Positions 33,826-44,782 of a DNA stretch of 64,000 nt are shown in pieces. Below the pieces are notes generated by a model. The model was not told where the DNA came from. It saw only the letters and a list, made by a program, of their open reading frames with translations, and ran no database searches. The DNA comes from Phlebopus portentosus. Its lineage: Eukaryota; Basidiomycota; Agaricomycetes; Boletales; Boletinellaceae. A program made the translations under genes and the position numbers. The stretch is from contig JAYXKI010000014.1 of assembly GCA_037892935.1 (NCBI GenBank), positions 1 to 64,000 of the forward strand, given 5' to 3'. Each line of letters opens with the position of its first letter. The stretch's first letter is position 1.

Positions 33826-35439
33826 TGAAGAGTAAGTCTGAAGCTTGGGAACGTACGGAGTCGTTACGACCAGTTCCGCGGTGTTCCGACTGGTTTCGCT
33901 CGGTTTCGACTGGTTTCGCTTGAACGAGTGAACTTAGCAAGAACGCCATAGTCCAGATGGCACGTGCACCGTTCTTTGATCGGCCATCAAGACGGGAGAA
34001 TCACGGCATCAAGTTTGCACGTGTCGATCACAAGTCTCCGGACCTCGGATCCGCATTCCAGACAAAGAGATTTGACCCTGCAACCTCGTCCTCAGTCCCT
34101 CTCCTTTGTTAAACATCGCAGACTTACTTTGTCAGGCTAGCCAGAGCCCTTCTGAGTCGTTTCCCTGAGTTCCGCTCCGTTCCGCTCAAAGAGACCCGGT
34201 TCCGAAGGTTCCGCACATTTTCTGACCTTTCTATATGCGTCCTCTTTAATCCATTATGCTCTCGTTCCAGACATGCTTAGTATTGTTTCTTTTGACCTAT
34301 GTGTCCCTTAAACCATTCCTATGCGCTCCTCTCCTTTGTAGATAGCGATATGCGTTCCCTTTTCTTTATGACGTAGGTTCTCTGACCGCTGGGAGGCTCA
34401 GTCTTGGACGTTTAGTATAAATATAGCACGACTCTCGTAGTAGAGGGAGAGCTTAGTCGGAGCTGAGTGGGAGCTTAGCTTGCAGTTCTCACATCGTCTC
34501 AAAGCCTCTCGACCTCTAGTCTACTTGTTCGTAGTGGACTCTCTCGTCTCTATAGTCTAATATATGACATTTCGTGTTCTGTACAGTCGATCGGTGATCT
34601 CTCTTCGCAGTAGAGCCGTTCGTGCGTTTGTATAGTTCGCCGTCATCGTATAAAGGCTTCTCTATCTTCTCTCGCCCGAAACAAGATCCCCTCACATGTT
34701 TCGATCCGTTTCGCCCGGTTTCGCTCGTAACCCAGTTACTCTGCATACCGCTCGCATTTGGTCTTGCAACACCTTCTCCTCTCCATTGTCGTCGGGAAAG
34801 GACACCATATCACCCCTTTCCTCTTGACTTTCCACTCTCCGCTTCCTCAAGACCAGCCCGGTGCTATTCCGCATCGTTTCGATCGGAAACGGTCGGTTTA
34901 ATCGTCCCACACATATCCTTCGATTCTCTCAGTCCCCTTCCATCATCGTTTCGCACCTCCATCCCTCGCATCACATTTCGACTCACTCAGCAATTGTCCT
35001 TCGTCCATCGTATCACGTTTCGAATTGTTACGCCGCGTTCCGACACTTAAGACTACGAGTGAGATCGGCTGCAGTCGCTTGCCAGTGTGTTAGCACAGTC
35101 GATTAGTCACGTTCGGGTTGGTGGTTCGACTAGCATAGCTTAGTTAGTTTAGTTCTTGTGCCTTGGGTTAGTCGGCTTTAGTCCAGAGCTCGCAGCTGAG
35201 CCGGAGAGTTGATTTAACCTTTGCACCGCCACCGACGATCTCGGGAGAAGCCTACCCTCGGAATTCCTCCTCGAGCGCTTCCCTCATATCCCCGGTTCTC
35301 ACCAAGCCCTTCCATTGTCTATCCCTATTTCCCTCTACTCCTTCGTGCCCTTAGCTCGGGTGTAATTCTCTGCTGACTGCTTGAAGGTATTCTAGGGCAG
35401 CCCCTCAAACTATACACTCCCTGTCCGGCATCAGAACAT

Positions 35440-37428
35440 TGTGGTATTTGGGGGTGGTCTCTCTATCTGAAGGCGCTACAGATGTCCGTCCTACTAAGGG
35501 AGCTGAATGTGTGAAGAAACCTCCAGAAACGAGGCCTCAAGCTATCAGACTCTAACCACTAACCACCTGGCAGGTGCCAAAACCGTCAGAGACGTCGGGG
35601 AGTGGCCTATGGACGCCGAGGTATGAAAGGAATGGAGTAGTAGGTCCGCCGGACAGAAGGGGAGGTCACAGGAGTCCGCCGGAGTAGCGCAATCTCAGTA
35701 GGAGGAAGCTAGGAACTGTATATGACGAATATGAGGCATAACGTGCGGCGAGTAGGTGAAAAAGACGCCGAGGGGGAATACAATGGAAGGCCTGTGTCGC
35801 CGGAGGGCCGCCGAGGTCGAATAGGGGGCCGCCGGGGACGAGGGAGCATGTACAAATCCACCGCAGTAGCGTAAACTGGATAAATGAAAGGTAGGGACTG
35901 TATACGACGGATACAAGGCGTAACGTGCGGCGAGTAGGTGAACAAGACGCCGAGGGGGAATACAATGGAAGGCCTGTGTCGCCGGAGGGCCGCTGAGGTC
36001 GAATAGGGGGCCGCCGGGGACGAGGGAGCGTGTACAAATCCGCCGCGGTAGCGTAAACCGGATAAATGAAAGGTAGGGGCCGTATATGATGAATATAAGG
36101 GACAACGTGCGGCGAGTAACTGGAAAAGACGCCGCAGGGGTGTAGGACAGAAGGCCTATGTCGCCGGAGGGCCGCCGAGGTCGAATAGAGGCCGCCCGAC
36201 AGGTACAATGGAGTGCGGCGGACGTTTGGGGGTAGGTTCCCAGTCCTAACTCACACACTAAATGTCAGAGGCGCCGAAGGAGAATAGAACGACGAGTCAA
36301 GGGTAGTATATAGTCAATGAGGGAGCTCAGTACATGAGGGGGAGCTCAGAGTGAGGGAATCTCGAACCCTGGCCCTTGTATGCTGTGGAAGCTCTCTGCT
36401 ATGAATGTGCTCTAGTATCTCTGTATGTATATCGTCCCCGTCTACTGATGAATATACACTCTATATATACCCTACTGCTCTCGCCGATGAGTCCTACTGT
36501 CTGACAGCATCTCCTGAGTCACTGGGCTCGCCAAGGGCCGCCGCCGGAGCATCTAGGAGGTGTACGGCAGCGCCAACGTGAGGGGGCTATCCAATAGTAT
36601 GATATATCGTGTATCTGCAATAAAATGGGCGCCGGCGGAGTCTGGCTTGGCGGCGGCGGTCGGTGGCTTGGCACGCCGCTGTACCACATGCCTGACTGCC
36701 ATATATGGTCTAGAGTCGCCCGCCGCTTGGGGGGAACTCGGGAAACGTCGGGGCCAATGTTCGGAGGCCGATATCGTGTATATGAGATCGAGGGCGCATC
36801 AGTCAGGGTCTCTGGGCCGCCCAAGGCCGCCGCCGCACTCAATATAGAGTGTAGGCGATCCATGGTAACTAAGGAGGGCGCCGGAGCGGCGGATCTGCAA
36901 GTCGCCGCTCGATCGGCGGCGGATTCGTAAAGGTGTGGCCTTTGGTGGCATATGAGCAGGGATGATACTAGATAAATCCATAGGCCTTGGGGGACTGCCT
37001 GGTAATTTGTAGGAGGCCTCGGCGAGGGCACCTGAGGACGCCTGAGTGGCCGCCGGACCAATCTGAGGCTTGGGGGGCCGCCGCAGGGGTGTCCAAATCC
37101 GCCTCGAGGCTGTATGTATGAGGAATTGTAATAACGAAGGCCTATAATGATTGGGGGACATCTCCTATGGTGTCTGGTGCTGGGTAGGAGCCTTCGGCGG
37201 ATGTGTATGGGTGCCAGGGAGCCAGCGGCGGACTTGTCTGGGCTCTTGGAGGGCGCCGCAGGGGAAAGCGTAGGCTAGAATCCATAGATATGTGCTCGTA
37301 TGGCCTCTAGAGTGTGGTATGAGTGTGCCTTGGTCCTCTGAGGTGTAGGCGGCGAAGGGATATGGTATCTGAAGTAGGGGAGAGCCATAGTATGAGTGTC
37401 CTGGCACAGGACTGGCCAGGGCACTACA
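35440..37428. mobile_element. 1,989-bp TG...CA element nested in the LTR (solo LTR-like)
   Basis: The insert begins TGTGGT and ends ACTACA and is flanked by ACAT on both sides (35436-35439 and 37429-37432), exactly where the other LTR copy is uninterrupted. These are the hallmarks of an LTR with a 4-bp target duplication. The sequence is GC-rich with many CCGCCG runs, contains a 182-bp tandem repeat, and has no recognisable protein. Long open frames on the minus strand here are Pro/Arg/Ser low-complexity translations of the repeat. Confidence 0.75.
35660..36200. repeat. 182-bp tandem repeat, about three copies
   Basis: The motif GTGCGGCGAGTA recurs at 35743, 35925 and 36107, exactly 182 bp apart. 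The sequence between is about 90 percent alike from unit to unit by eye. The first and last units are partial. Confidence 0.85.
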
Positions 37429-37446
37429 ACATCCACAGGAGTTTCA

Positions 37447-37998
37447 CCACGGAACACGTGTCACGTGCGCGATCTCGGACCTAGCGTGTCGATGCTTCTT
37501 ACAACGCGGCGTAGTGCAGTCCTGGTAAGGGATGCACAAGGTAATAGTGAGAGCAGATTGGGATTTCGTGTTAGGAGTACTAGCACACAGTGAGTGTGTT
37601 AGGACACTAGACACTGTCAGTGTGTTAAGAGGATCGAAAGATGGGGGAAAGAGGGCCTACTTCTAACGCTATTTATGCTTTCTAGATAATCCATTTTCTA
37701 TCCTATTTCTTACTCATCTTCTCTCCACTTTACTCCACCTTGCTCCACCTTGCTCCACTTCTCTTCACCATTACATCACTTCCTTCGTCATTCTGCTCCA
37801 CTGAGCGCCACTTTGCTCCAATGTATCTCCACTATAATAGAATTCTATGGGGTTGCTGACTGAGACAATAGAGGTGCTGCTCCAGTATAGAAAGCTCCAC
37901 TGTCAGTGCTCTACTATGATGTCAATTCCATCACCAGGTAGGATTGTAGCTCTTGGTGTAATGTAGGCAGCTCGATATGTGACTCTTCGCTGTTCATC
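37447..37998. other. Non-coding, with CTCCACTTTG-type direct repeats
   Basis: The stretch at 37720-37830 has repeated CTCCACCTTG/CTCCACTT units. CACTGTCAGTGTG-type inverted repeats occur near 37590-37630. No gene is seen. Confidence 0.45.
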
Positions 37999-38544
37999 TT
38001 ATGGTCTGAAGGGTGTAAGCACAACTCGCACATCAGTATTGAGATGTCGGGTTGGTGTAGAGTATAGTCCAATGCATACCATGAACTGTATGAGTTCTGC
38101 TGGGGGATGCAGTTGTGTTTGAGTGACTAGCCATGCTTTGCCTGGGAGTCTAACATCGCGAATGTATTGCCATATCCTTTGTTGGAGTACCAGTTGTAGT
38201 TGCTTGGTGTCCAGGTTCGCATTCCTTGGTAAATAAAGATTCGCTTGTACTGTAGAGGCTGGACATGAGTTATGTAGCTCTGGCTTGTACCATCCTAGTA
38301 TTCTCCAAGTCATCGGGTCTGCAGCTCGAGGGGTTCGAGTTGTAACAATGAGTTTCTCCTGCTGTTTGGGTATTATAGGATTTGGTGGATTGGCATGTAA
38401 CGCTTCTTGTGTGTGATGTTGGACTTCGATTTGGCAGTCACATGTTTTGCTTGTAGCATGACATACTGTGAAGTATATCTCATAAAGGACCATGTACGCT
38501 CGGGCACAAGTCTGACAGTGCTGGAATGCCAGTGATGTCTCCAT
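37999..38544 (-). CDS. 181-residue unknown protein tied to the foldback element
   Basis: An uninterrupted frame from ATG 38544 starts METSLAFQHCQTCARAYMVL and includes a Cys-rich stretch, CHATSKTCDCQ. The first ten codons lie inside the left arm of an inverted repeat. The right arm at 39104 carries the same METSLAFQHC start in the opposite direction, where retrotransposon A has cut it off. The absence of stops over 181 codons in a decayed region and the duplicated start support a real element-encoded protein. I do not recognise its family. Confidence 0.45.
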   Translation of the reverse strand: METSLAFQHCQTCARAYMVLYEIYFTVCHATSKTCDCQIEVQHHTQEALHANPPNPIIPKQQEKLIVTTRTPRAADPMTWRILGWYKPELHNSCPASTVQANLYLPRNANLDTKQLQLVLQQRIWQYIRDVRLPGKAWLVTQTQLHPPAELIQFMVCIGLYSTPTRHLNTDVRVVLTPFRP

Positions 38545-39132
38545 TGGGATCGGATTAGCCTTTAGACTTTAGGTGTTAGGCTTTAGTAGTCGCGTTCTAG
38601 ACTTCTCGGGCTTCTAGTAGTTTTGATCGCTTCTTGACTTCTTTTGATCGGGTTGGATCGGGGGTTTGGTTGGCGGTGTTAAGGTGACGGTCGACGGTAG
38701 TAAATCGGCGGTGGTAATTACCGGTCGGCGGTGTTAAGTAGTCCGTGGGGTTACGTACTTGTGGTGTGCTTCTTAGGCGCCCATATATTGCCGTTGATGC
38801 CCGTGACCATTGCCTTGGTCGTGTTAACAGTAGTTTGGCTCTAGTGACTGCTAGACTGTTACTAGTCGCGTTTGGAATGCTGATCCTGTTGATCTGCTGA
38901 TTGTGTCGATCTTGATGCGAGTTTTTGAGCGGATCCTTTCATTACTGCTGACCATCACCTTAACGCTGCTGACCAAACTCCTGATCTGACCTGATCAAAA
39001 GAAGTCAAGAAGCGATCAAACTACTAGAAGCCCAAGAAGTCTAGAACACGACTACCAAAGCCTAACACCTAACAACTAAAGTCTAAAGGCTAATCTGATC
39101 CCAATGGAGACATCACTGGCATTCCAGCACTG
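38516..39132. repeat. Foldback / head-to-head inverted repeat
   Basis: Arms of about 150 bp at 38516-38662 and 38981-39132 are inverted copies of each other with a few mismatches. Both contain the start of the METSLAFQHC frame, pointing outward. The ~320-bp spacer is related to 32190-32440. The right arm is cut by the insertion of retrotransposon A directly after CACTG. It reads either as a foldback transposon or as an inverted duplication of an element's 5' end with a shared promoter. Confidence 0.75.
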
Positions 39133-39818
39133 TGTAAGGACTCGAACATTTTTCCTTTTCTTTTCTTACATCATCATTTATTTTAATATTCTTTTCCTTT
39201 TCTTTTATTTTTCTTATGCGCTTATTCATCCATTTGCTGGAACATTCCACAATGTTCTATCATGCTCACTAATCACTCCTTTCCTTTGTCATGTGACTTC
39301 CCATTAGAGTAGACCTTATGATAAGGAATGGGATGATTAGTGAGCGTGATAGAACATTGTGGAATGTTCTGGCAAATGGATGAATAAGCGCATAAGAAAA
39401 AGAAAAGAAAAGGAAAAAGAATATTAAAATAAATGATAATGTAAGAAAGGAAAAGGAAAATGTTCGAGTCCTTACACTTTCCCATGCTCGAAGTCTATAT
39501 AAGTAGATAGTTTGACTCTTTCGTTTTCTTGTCTTTCTATTCTACTTACCTTCACTTTGACATAGGTATCTACTCTTGTATTAATAGTTTATTGAAATCT
39601 ACTTACCTTCACTTTGACATAGCATTCGACAGTCTGGACTTAAGCCCTGTCTTAGCTGTCTTGACCAGGAGCGATGTGCTTGGAATTATCTCATCCATGC
39701 TTGTTTGTTGTTGTATTGGCCTGCCTCGACTCAGTCCTTGAGCTGTCCGCCTAACACCATACTTATTTGTTGTTGTATTGGCCTGTCTCGACTCAGCATT
39801 TGAGCCGTCCACCTAACA
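39133..39818 (+). repeat. 5' LTR of copy A, enlarged by an inverted insertion
   Basis: Starts TGTAAGGACTCGAAC and ends CACCTAACA. At 686 bp it is longer than the 402-459 bp LTRs of the other copies. Part of the excess is an inverted copy of the LTR's own first ~155 bp, inserted at about 39317-39476. Another part is a doubled TTTGTTGTTGTATTGGCCTG segment near the 3' end (39700-39818). TATATAA follows at about 39498. Confidence 0.9.
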
Positions 39819-39819
39819 T

Positions 39820-39830
39820 AATAGAAAGAC
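39820..39830 (+). promoter_or_regulatory. Self-priming primer-binding site, copy A
   Basis: AATAGAAAGAC lies one base after the LTR and is the reverse complement of GTCTTTCTATT in the same LTR (about 39531-39541). Confidence 0.75.
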
Positions 39831-40061
39831 CCACCTTTGGCTTATACCCAATTCTGTTATCATCAAGTGATCACCTGTGACGTGTCCCCTGAAGTATATC
39901 TTTGAAGGACGACATTGAACAAAACCTGGTTTCTACTGTGTAGACAATGAACCCCTATCTTGCCCGTCAAAGTCTGATTGACTCTGACACGTGTTCCGAT
40001 AGTACCTGAAGTACCAACCAATCATATCACTGTGGTGCTCTGAATCACCCTTCTCTGAAAC

Positions 40062-41675
40062 TTGCACCAAACGTTCTCATGGGTGATGCATAGAGTCCAG
40101 TCATTGACTAGCATCTTGTTCATCATCTACCTTGGAGCCTTTCGTCTAGTCATCAATTTCAAAGATGAGCTGACCATCCGAAGCTGGACCTGTCCGAACA
40201 GCATTCCAATCCCATTCCACCCCCAGCCTATCAAGGTGGAGCTAACTGACAATCAACGAGCGGCTCTCCCGGCAAACTCTAGGTGGAGCACCTCGCTAGG
40301 ACACTACATTGTCAAAGCAGGAGATCAAGTCTTTGACGCTTGGTGGGACAAAACTGCAAAGAAGTGGTACTCCCAGAGGGGAGAAAAGTCCCTCTATTGG
40401 AGAGCAAAATGAGAAGACGATGTAGATGAACCCACGCCCCCTACCCTAATGCAACCAACGGCCCCTTTACCAGGCCATCAACTTCAACCGCTCCAGTGTC
40501 AAATCCCCCTATCAAACCTTCATCGTTGTTTGGCAAATTCCGAGAACCAGCGCTACTCATACTGAGTGAGGAAGACGAAGAAGAAGAGGAAGAACACGAG
40601 ATGTCGTTGTCAAAGGAAGCAATGACTGACCTTGCAATGGCTGTCGCACTGGCACTCCAAGCTGCGGGAGAAGGCACGCACCAAGGGTTGAAGGCATCAA
40701 AGAAGGTCCACATCGCCAAACCAAGAGATTTCGACGGCGAACACAATTATGTGGACTTTAAGTAAGAGTTGCGGCTTTACATCTACGCATTGGAATCAGA
40801 ATTCAGGATGAACAAAAGTAAGATTATGTTTGCCCTATCGTATATGAAGAGCAGTGCTGCAGCTTGCTGGGCAGAAAGTTATACCAGCAGAGCAATTGAC
40901 GAGGATAGCAACTTGATGTTCATGGACAGTTGGGACGCCTTCTTGAAGAAGCTTGACACATTGTTTGATGACCCCGCCAGATCTCAAAAAGCTTTTGAGC
41001 AACTTGACACGATGTATCAAGGAGACCTCAATGCCGACAAGTTCTTCAACAAGTTCGACATCTGCTGAGTGGATGCTGGCCTAGCAACAGAAGCACACAA
41101 TGAATGGTTGATGAGTCATCTGAAGAGGGCGCTAAACCCAAAGGTTGTCAAAGGCGTTATGAGGTTGCCCAATGAACCAACATTGTACGAAGAGTTCAAG
41201 AGAGCTGCTGTCAAGGTGGATAGGGTCGAGCGTCAAATCAGGGACCTGATAGCTGAATGTCAGCAAAAGGCAATAAACATGACAGTGATGAAGCCAGCTC
41301 CTGCACCACCAATGAGATGTCATATGCCACCCCAACAAGCAGCTCATCCTTTTGTACCCCCGCCCAAGATTGTTGTGACGTAACTGAAGTAACGTACAGA
41401 GGCTTAGGTCAGCCAATGGATGTGATGATGAACCAGGCGTGCTATACGTGTGCTTGTTACAAGTGTGGTCAGGTAGGCCACTATATCAGGGAATGCCTGC
41501 GAGGTCGTGAATGATATGTGCCATCATTGTGGCCTTTGTTCCAGAAGACAGAGAAGCACTCCTCAAAGAACTTGGTCAAGCGAAAGAATCCTCCTTTAAA
41601 GAGGTCGACATTTGAGCAGTGCCCGCTGAGCTGGAAGAATTAGTGGAAGGCGAGGGTTTTCGGAAGACCAGGCAT
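40062..41675 (+). pseudogene. gag of copy A (broken)
   Basis: Gag capsid sequence follows a ~60-codon leader and begins VELTDNQRAALPANSRWS. It continues through an acidic EEDEEEEEEHEMSLSKEA block, the conserved capsid segment with RDFDGEHNYVDFK, and a CCHC zinc knuckle CYKCGQVGHYIRECLRGRE near 41456. Stops and frameshifts interrupt it (about 40410, 40763, 41066, 41384), so no full Gag is made. It ends at the GGGTTTT frameshift site (41654-41660). Confidence 0.85.
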
Positions 41676-43926
41676 AGATGTCAGAACAACTGGTCAGTTT
41701 TCTAAAGGATTCTTCTTATTGGATTTGATAAAAAATAATTGTCCTGTTGTACAATACCAAGATGCGAATATCAGTGACAGTTTCACCCTTCGAAAAATCC
41801 TTACCGACGTGCTGCCAGATGAATCTGAAGATGATGATGATGACTTCAAAGTCTATGAAGATTTGTTTGTCAGAAGAGCAGATGTGCAAGCAGGCGAGTT
41901 GAGAGAGGAAGAGCAGATTCAAACCACTATAAAAATGAGGTTGTGGCAGAAGAACCTTACCGCAAGAACGTTGTTGCTCGGGTGAATATTACCAAAGCAG
42001 TGTGGGATGTGGTTAGCAGATGTGCAGCTGAGGTATGGCGTGAAGGCATCAAAGAGGCAGAACAGTTTGTCAGGAGGGTGGGTGGTAAAGAATTGGATGC
42101 CTTCGTCAGTATCGTACATCCTAAGGTTGTTGGAGATGACAAAGTTGATCTGTTGAATCCTGGACTTGAGGACAAACACTTTATTAATGCTCATGCTTTA
42201 ATTGACTTGGGATGCACTGGCTCTTGCATCAATGAGGGTTTCGTTAAGCGATATGGGTTCTCAACTCAAAGATATATCTGACCTAGACCAGTCTTCAATG
42301 CTGATGGTACCAGTAATGAGGGAGGACTAATCAAGGAATACATCATGGTATGGATGTTCTTTGGCAAGCATGAGGAAGAGATCCGATTGGCGGTCACATT
42401 CTTGGTGTCAAGTAACATTTTCCTTGATCATGATTAGTTACAGAAACACAATCTGGAGATGACTGGAAAATTGGGTCCTTCAAGTTCACACGTTGCCTAG
42501 ATGAATGTAACTTGATGTTGTCAAAGGAAGAGATAGATGATGAGTATGTGAGGAATGTGAGGATGAAGAAAGCAGCGAAGTGGCCACCCTACCTGGAAGA
42601 GTACACTGACGTCTTTAGTGAGGAATTGTTCAAACATTTGCCAAACTACCAAATGTGGGACCACGCTATCGACTTGAAGCGGATTTCAAACCTAGCGACT
42701 ACAAGGTCTACCCATTGTTGCCAAAAGAACAAGAGGCGATGAAGGAGTTTATCGAAGAAACTTAGTGTCAGGATGCATCTGACAGTCAAAATCTCCAATG
42801 GCATCACCTTTCTTTTTATCAAAAGGAGGATGGAAGATTATGAGCAATCCAAGACTACCAAAAGCTCAACGAAGAAACAGTCAAGAATAAGTACCCATTG
42901 CTGCTAATAAATGAGCTCATCGACAAGGTCAAGGATGCAAAATACATCACAAAGCTTGACGTTCATTGGGCCAGCCACATTCCAAGGCTTCATGAATGAC
43001 ATCTTTTGGGAACTGATTCATGAGGGTATTGTCATCATTTATCTCAATGACATTCTCATCTTCTTGAACAATCTAGAGGAACATCGCAGGCACACCAAAT
43101 GAGTCTTTGAGATCCTTCATCAAAATGGACTTTTCTGAAACCGCAGAAATGTGAGTTCAAGGTTGACACAGTTAAATACCTCAGACACATAATCAGCAAT
43201 GGCAAGGTCTTAATGGATCCCAAGAAAACAGCGGCAGTACAGGACTGGCTGGTTCCAAAGAATGTCCACGAACTGCAACAATTTCTGGGACTAGAAAATT
43301 GATTGCAGCATTTTGTTAAGGACTATAGTTTGGTTATCAAACCTTTGACTATACTGATGGGCAAGGTGGAATGGAAGTGGGGTGAAGAGGAGAAGGCAGC
43401 ATTTGAAGAGTTAAAGTGTTGTATGAGTAGTCCTCCCATGTTAGCGATACCTAACAATGAGGACCCCTTCCGTGTGGAAGCAAATATGTCAGACTTTGTG
43501 ACTGGTGGAGTACTTCTCCAGAAACAAGAAGGCAAATGGAAGGTAATTGCTTACCGATTGTTGACCTTCCTGGAGGTGGAATGAAACTACAAAATCTATG
43601 ACAAAGAGATACTCACTATCGTTCAAGCCCTTAAGGAATGGTGATAATACCTCCAGGGAGCTAATAAACCCTTTGAAGTATGGATGGACCATGTCAATCT
43701 AATGTACTTCCGATCGCCACAGAAGCTAAATTGTCGACAAGCCCGTTGGCAACTCGACTTAGCCGAGTTCAATTTTACGCTGGTCTATAAGCCTGGAAAG
43801 ACATTGGGGAAAGCGGACCTGTTGTCACACTAAGCAGATTACAATAAGGGCAAGCACGACAATAAGAATGTAATGTTCATCAAGAAGGAGTGGTTGGTCA
43901 GAGGGATGGTTCAGATGTCGAGAGAT
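41676..43926 (+). pseudogene. pol of copy A (protease, RT, RNase H remains)
   Basis: Protease (HALIDLGCTGSCINEG, with Leu where other copies have Ser in the D-S-G site), reverse transcriptase and RNase H can be followed with many stops. RT has lost its central palm segment near 42965. The catalytic box reads YLNDIL instead of YLDDIL, which removes one catalytic Asp. RNase H contains KGLTKLVI-side sequences and YKIYDKEI-type remnants. No activity is expected. Confidence 0.85.
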
Positions 43927-43967
43927 GGTGACGTTGGATTCCGGCTGCCATGTCGCTTCCTCATATC
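43927..43967 (-). mobile_element. Copy C, chromodomain-end fragment
   Basis: Reverse-oriented chromodomain codons (the WQPES region) ending CATATC. They continue on the far side of copy B at 50572, so B inserted here. The last five bases, ATATC (43963-43967), are one side of the target duplication of B. Confidence 0.85.
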
Positions 43968-44385
43968 TGTAAGGACTCGAACATTTTCCTTTTCTTTCCT
44001 TATGTCATCATTCATTTTAATATTCTTTTTCCTTTTCTTTTATTTTTCTTATGCGCTTATTCATCCAATTGCCGGAACATTCCACAACATTCTATCATGC
44101 TCACTAATCATCTCATTCCTTATCATGTGACTTCCTATTAGAGTAGACCTTTCCCGTGCTCGAAGTCTATATAAGTAGATAGTTTGACTCTTTCGTTCCT
44201 TGTCTTTCTATTCTACTTACCTTCACTGTGACATAGGTATCTACTCTTGTATTATTAGTTTGCTGAATTCTACTTACCTTCACTGCGACATAGCATGCGT
44301 ATAGCCCGGCAACTCGTGTTAGCCAGTTGTTTGTTGTTGTGTTGGCCGCCTTGAGATTGACGCCCATTAGTCTCGCTGCCTAACA
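43968..44385 (+). repeat. 5' LTR of copy B
   Basis: 418 bp, TGTAAGG...CCTAACA. TATATAA at 44168-44174 is followed 28 nt later by GTCTTTCTATT (44202-44212), the predicted start of R. Two tandem ~57-bp units containing TTACCTTCACTG and ACATAG follow. Confidence 0.95.
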
Positions 44386-44386
44386 T

Positions 44387-44397
44387 AATAGAAAGAC
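44387..44397 (+). promoter_or_regulatory. Self-priming primer-binding site, copy B
   Basis: AATAGAAAGAC, one base inside the 5' LTR, complements 44202-44212 perfectly over 11 nt. In Tf1/sushi-type elements the transcript's own 5' end folds back on such a site to prime minus-strand synthesis instead of a tRNA. I see no tRNA-like primer site. Confidence 0.75.
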
Positions 44398-44782
44398 CTA
44401 CTCTTGAACCTGTGGTTTAACCACTTGTTTGTCGCTACTCCATGCAGGAGATACATCGACGGTCAACGACCATGCCCATCCCAGATTTATCCGAGCAACC
44501 CCTATCTTGCCCGTCAAGGTCTGACTGACTTTGACGTGTCCCGATAGTTCCTAAAACAATCAATCAACCCTCCAATTGTGGCACTCCAAATCACTCTTCT
44601 GTGGAACTTGCATCAGATGTTCTCTTGGGTGACTCATAGAGTCCAATCATCATTGAGCATCTCATTCATCATCTACCTCGGTGCCTTCCGACTAGTCATC
44701 AATTTCAAAGACAAGCTGGTCATCCAAAGTCGGTCCCGTCCGAACACCATCCCGATCCCCGTTCCACCTCTGGCCTATCAAG

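Larger units (their letters stand above)
33826..37446 (+). mobile_element. Solo LTR, family E copy 1 (interrupted)
   Basis: 33826-35439 is nearly identical to 56212-57823 and starts with the same TGAAGAGTAAG. Its last bases, CCACAGGAGTTTCA, reappear at 37433-37446 after a 2-kb insertion, restoring the full 1.63-kb LTR with TG...CA ends. A TATAAATA at 34416-34423 fits an LTR promoter. The flanks CCGC (33822-33825) and CCAC (37447-37450) are an imperfect 4-bp duplication. No internal domain of this family is visible nearby. Confidence 0.75.
39133..43926 (+). mobile_element. Ty3/Gypsy chromodomain retrotransposon, copy A (degenerate, 3'-truncated)
   Basis: Copy A has its 5' LTR at 39133-39818, a primer site at 39820-39830, gag and pol remains, and then stops in the segment between RNase H and integrase near 43926, where sequence from copy C in the opposite orientation begins. 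Integrase, chromodomain and 3' LTR are missing. Its RNase H-integrase linker (KKEWLVRGMVQ) and its LTR end match copy D rather than B or C, so A and D form one subfamily. Confidence 0.9.

Noticed and set aside
34622..35106. 142-codon plus-strand frame, repeated at 57008-57436
   Set aside because: It lies inside both copies of the solo LTR, its translation is low in complexity, and different overlapping frames are equally open.
35695..36258. Minus-strand open frames of 180-187 codons
   Set aside because: Composition is Pro/Arg/Ser low complexity following the 182-bp DNA repeat, the frames run in parallel, and they lie inside a solo-LTR-like insert. Not a protein gene.
36519..37161. Overlapping open frames on both strands of 95-180 codons
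   Set aside because: GC-rich, stop-poor sequence inside the nested element gives open frames on both strands at once. No domain or start context supports any of them.
33822..37450. A clean target-site duplication around LTR copy 1
   Set aside because: The flanks read CCGC and CCAC, one mismatch in four bases, which is too weak to claim. It may be a mutated TSD.
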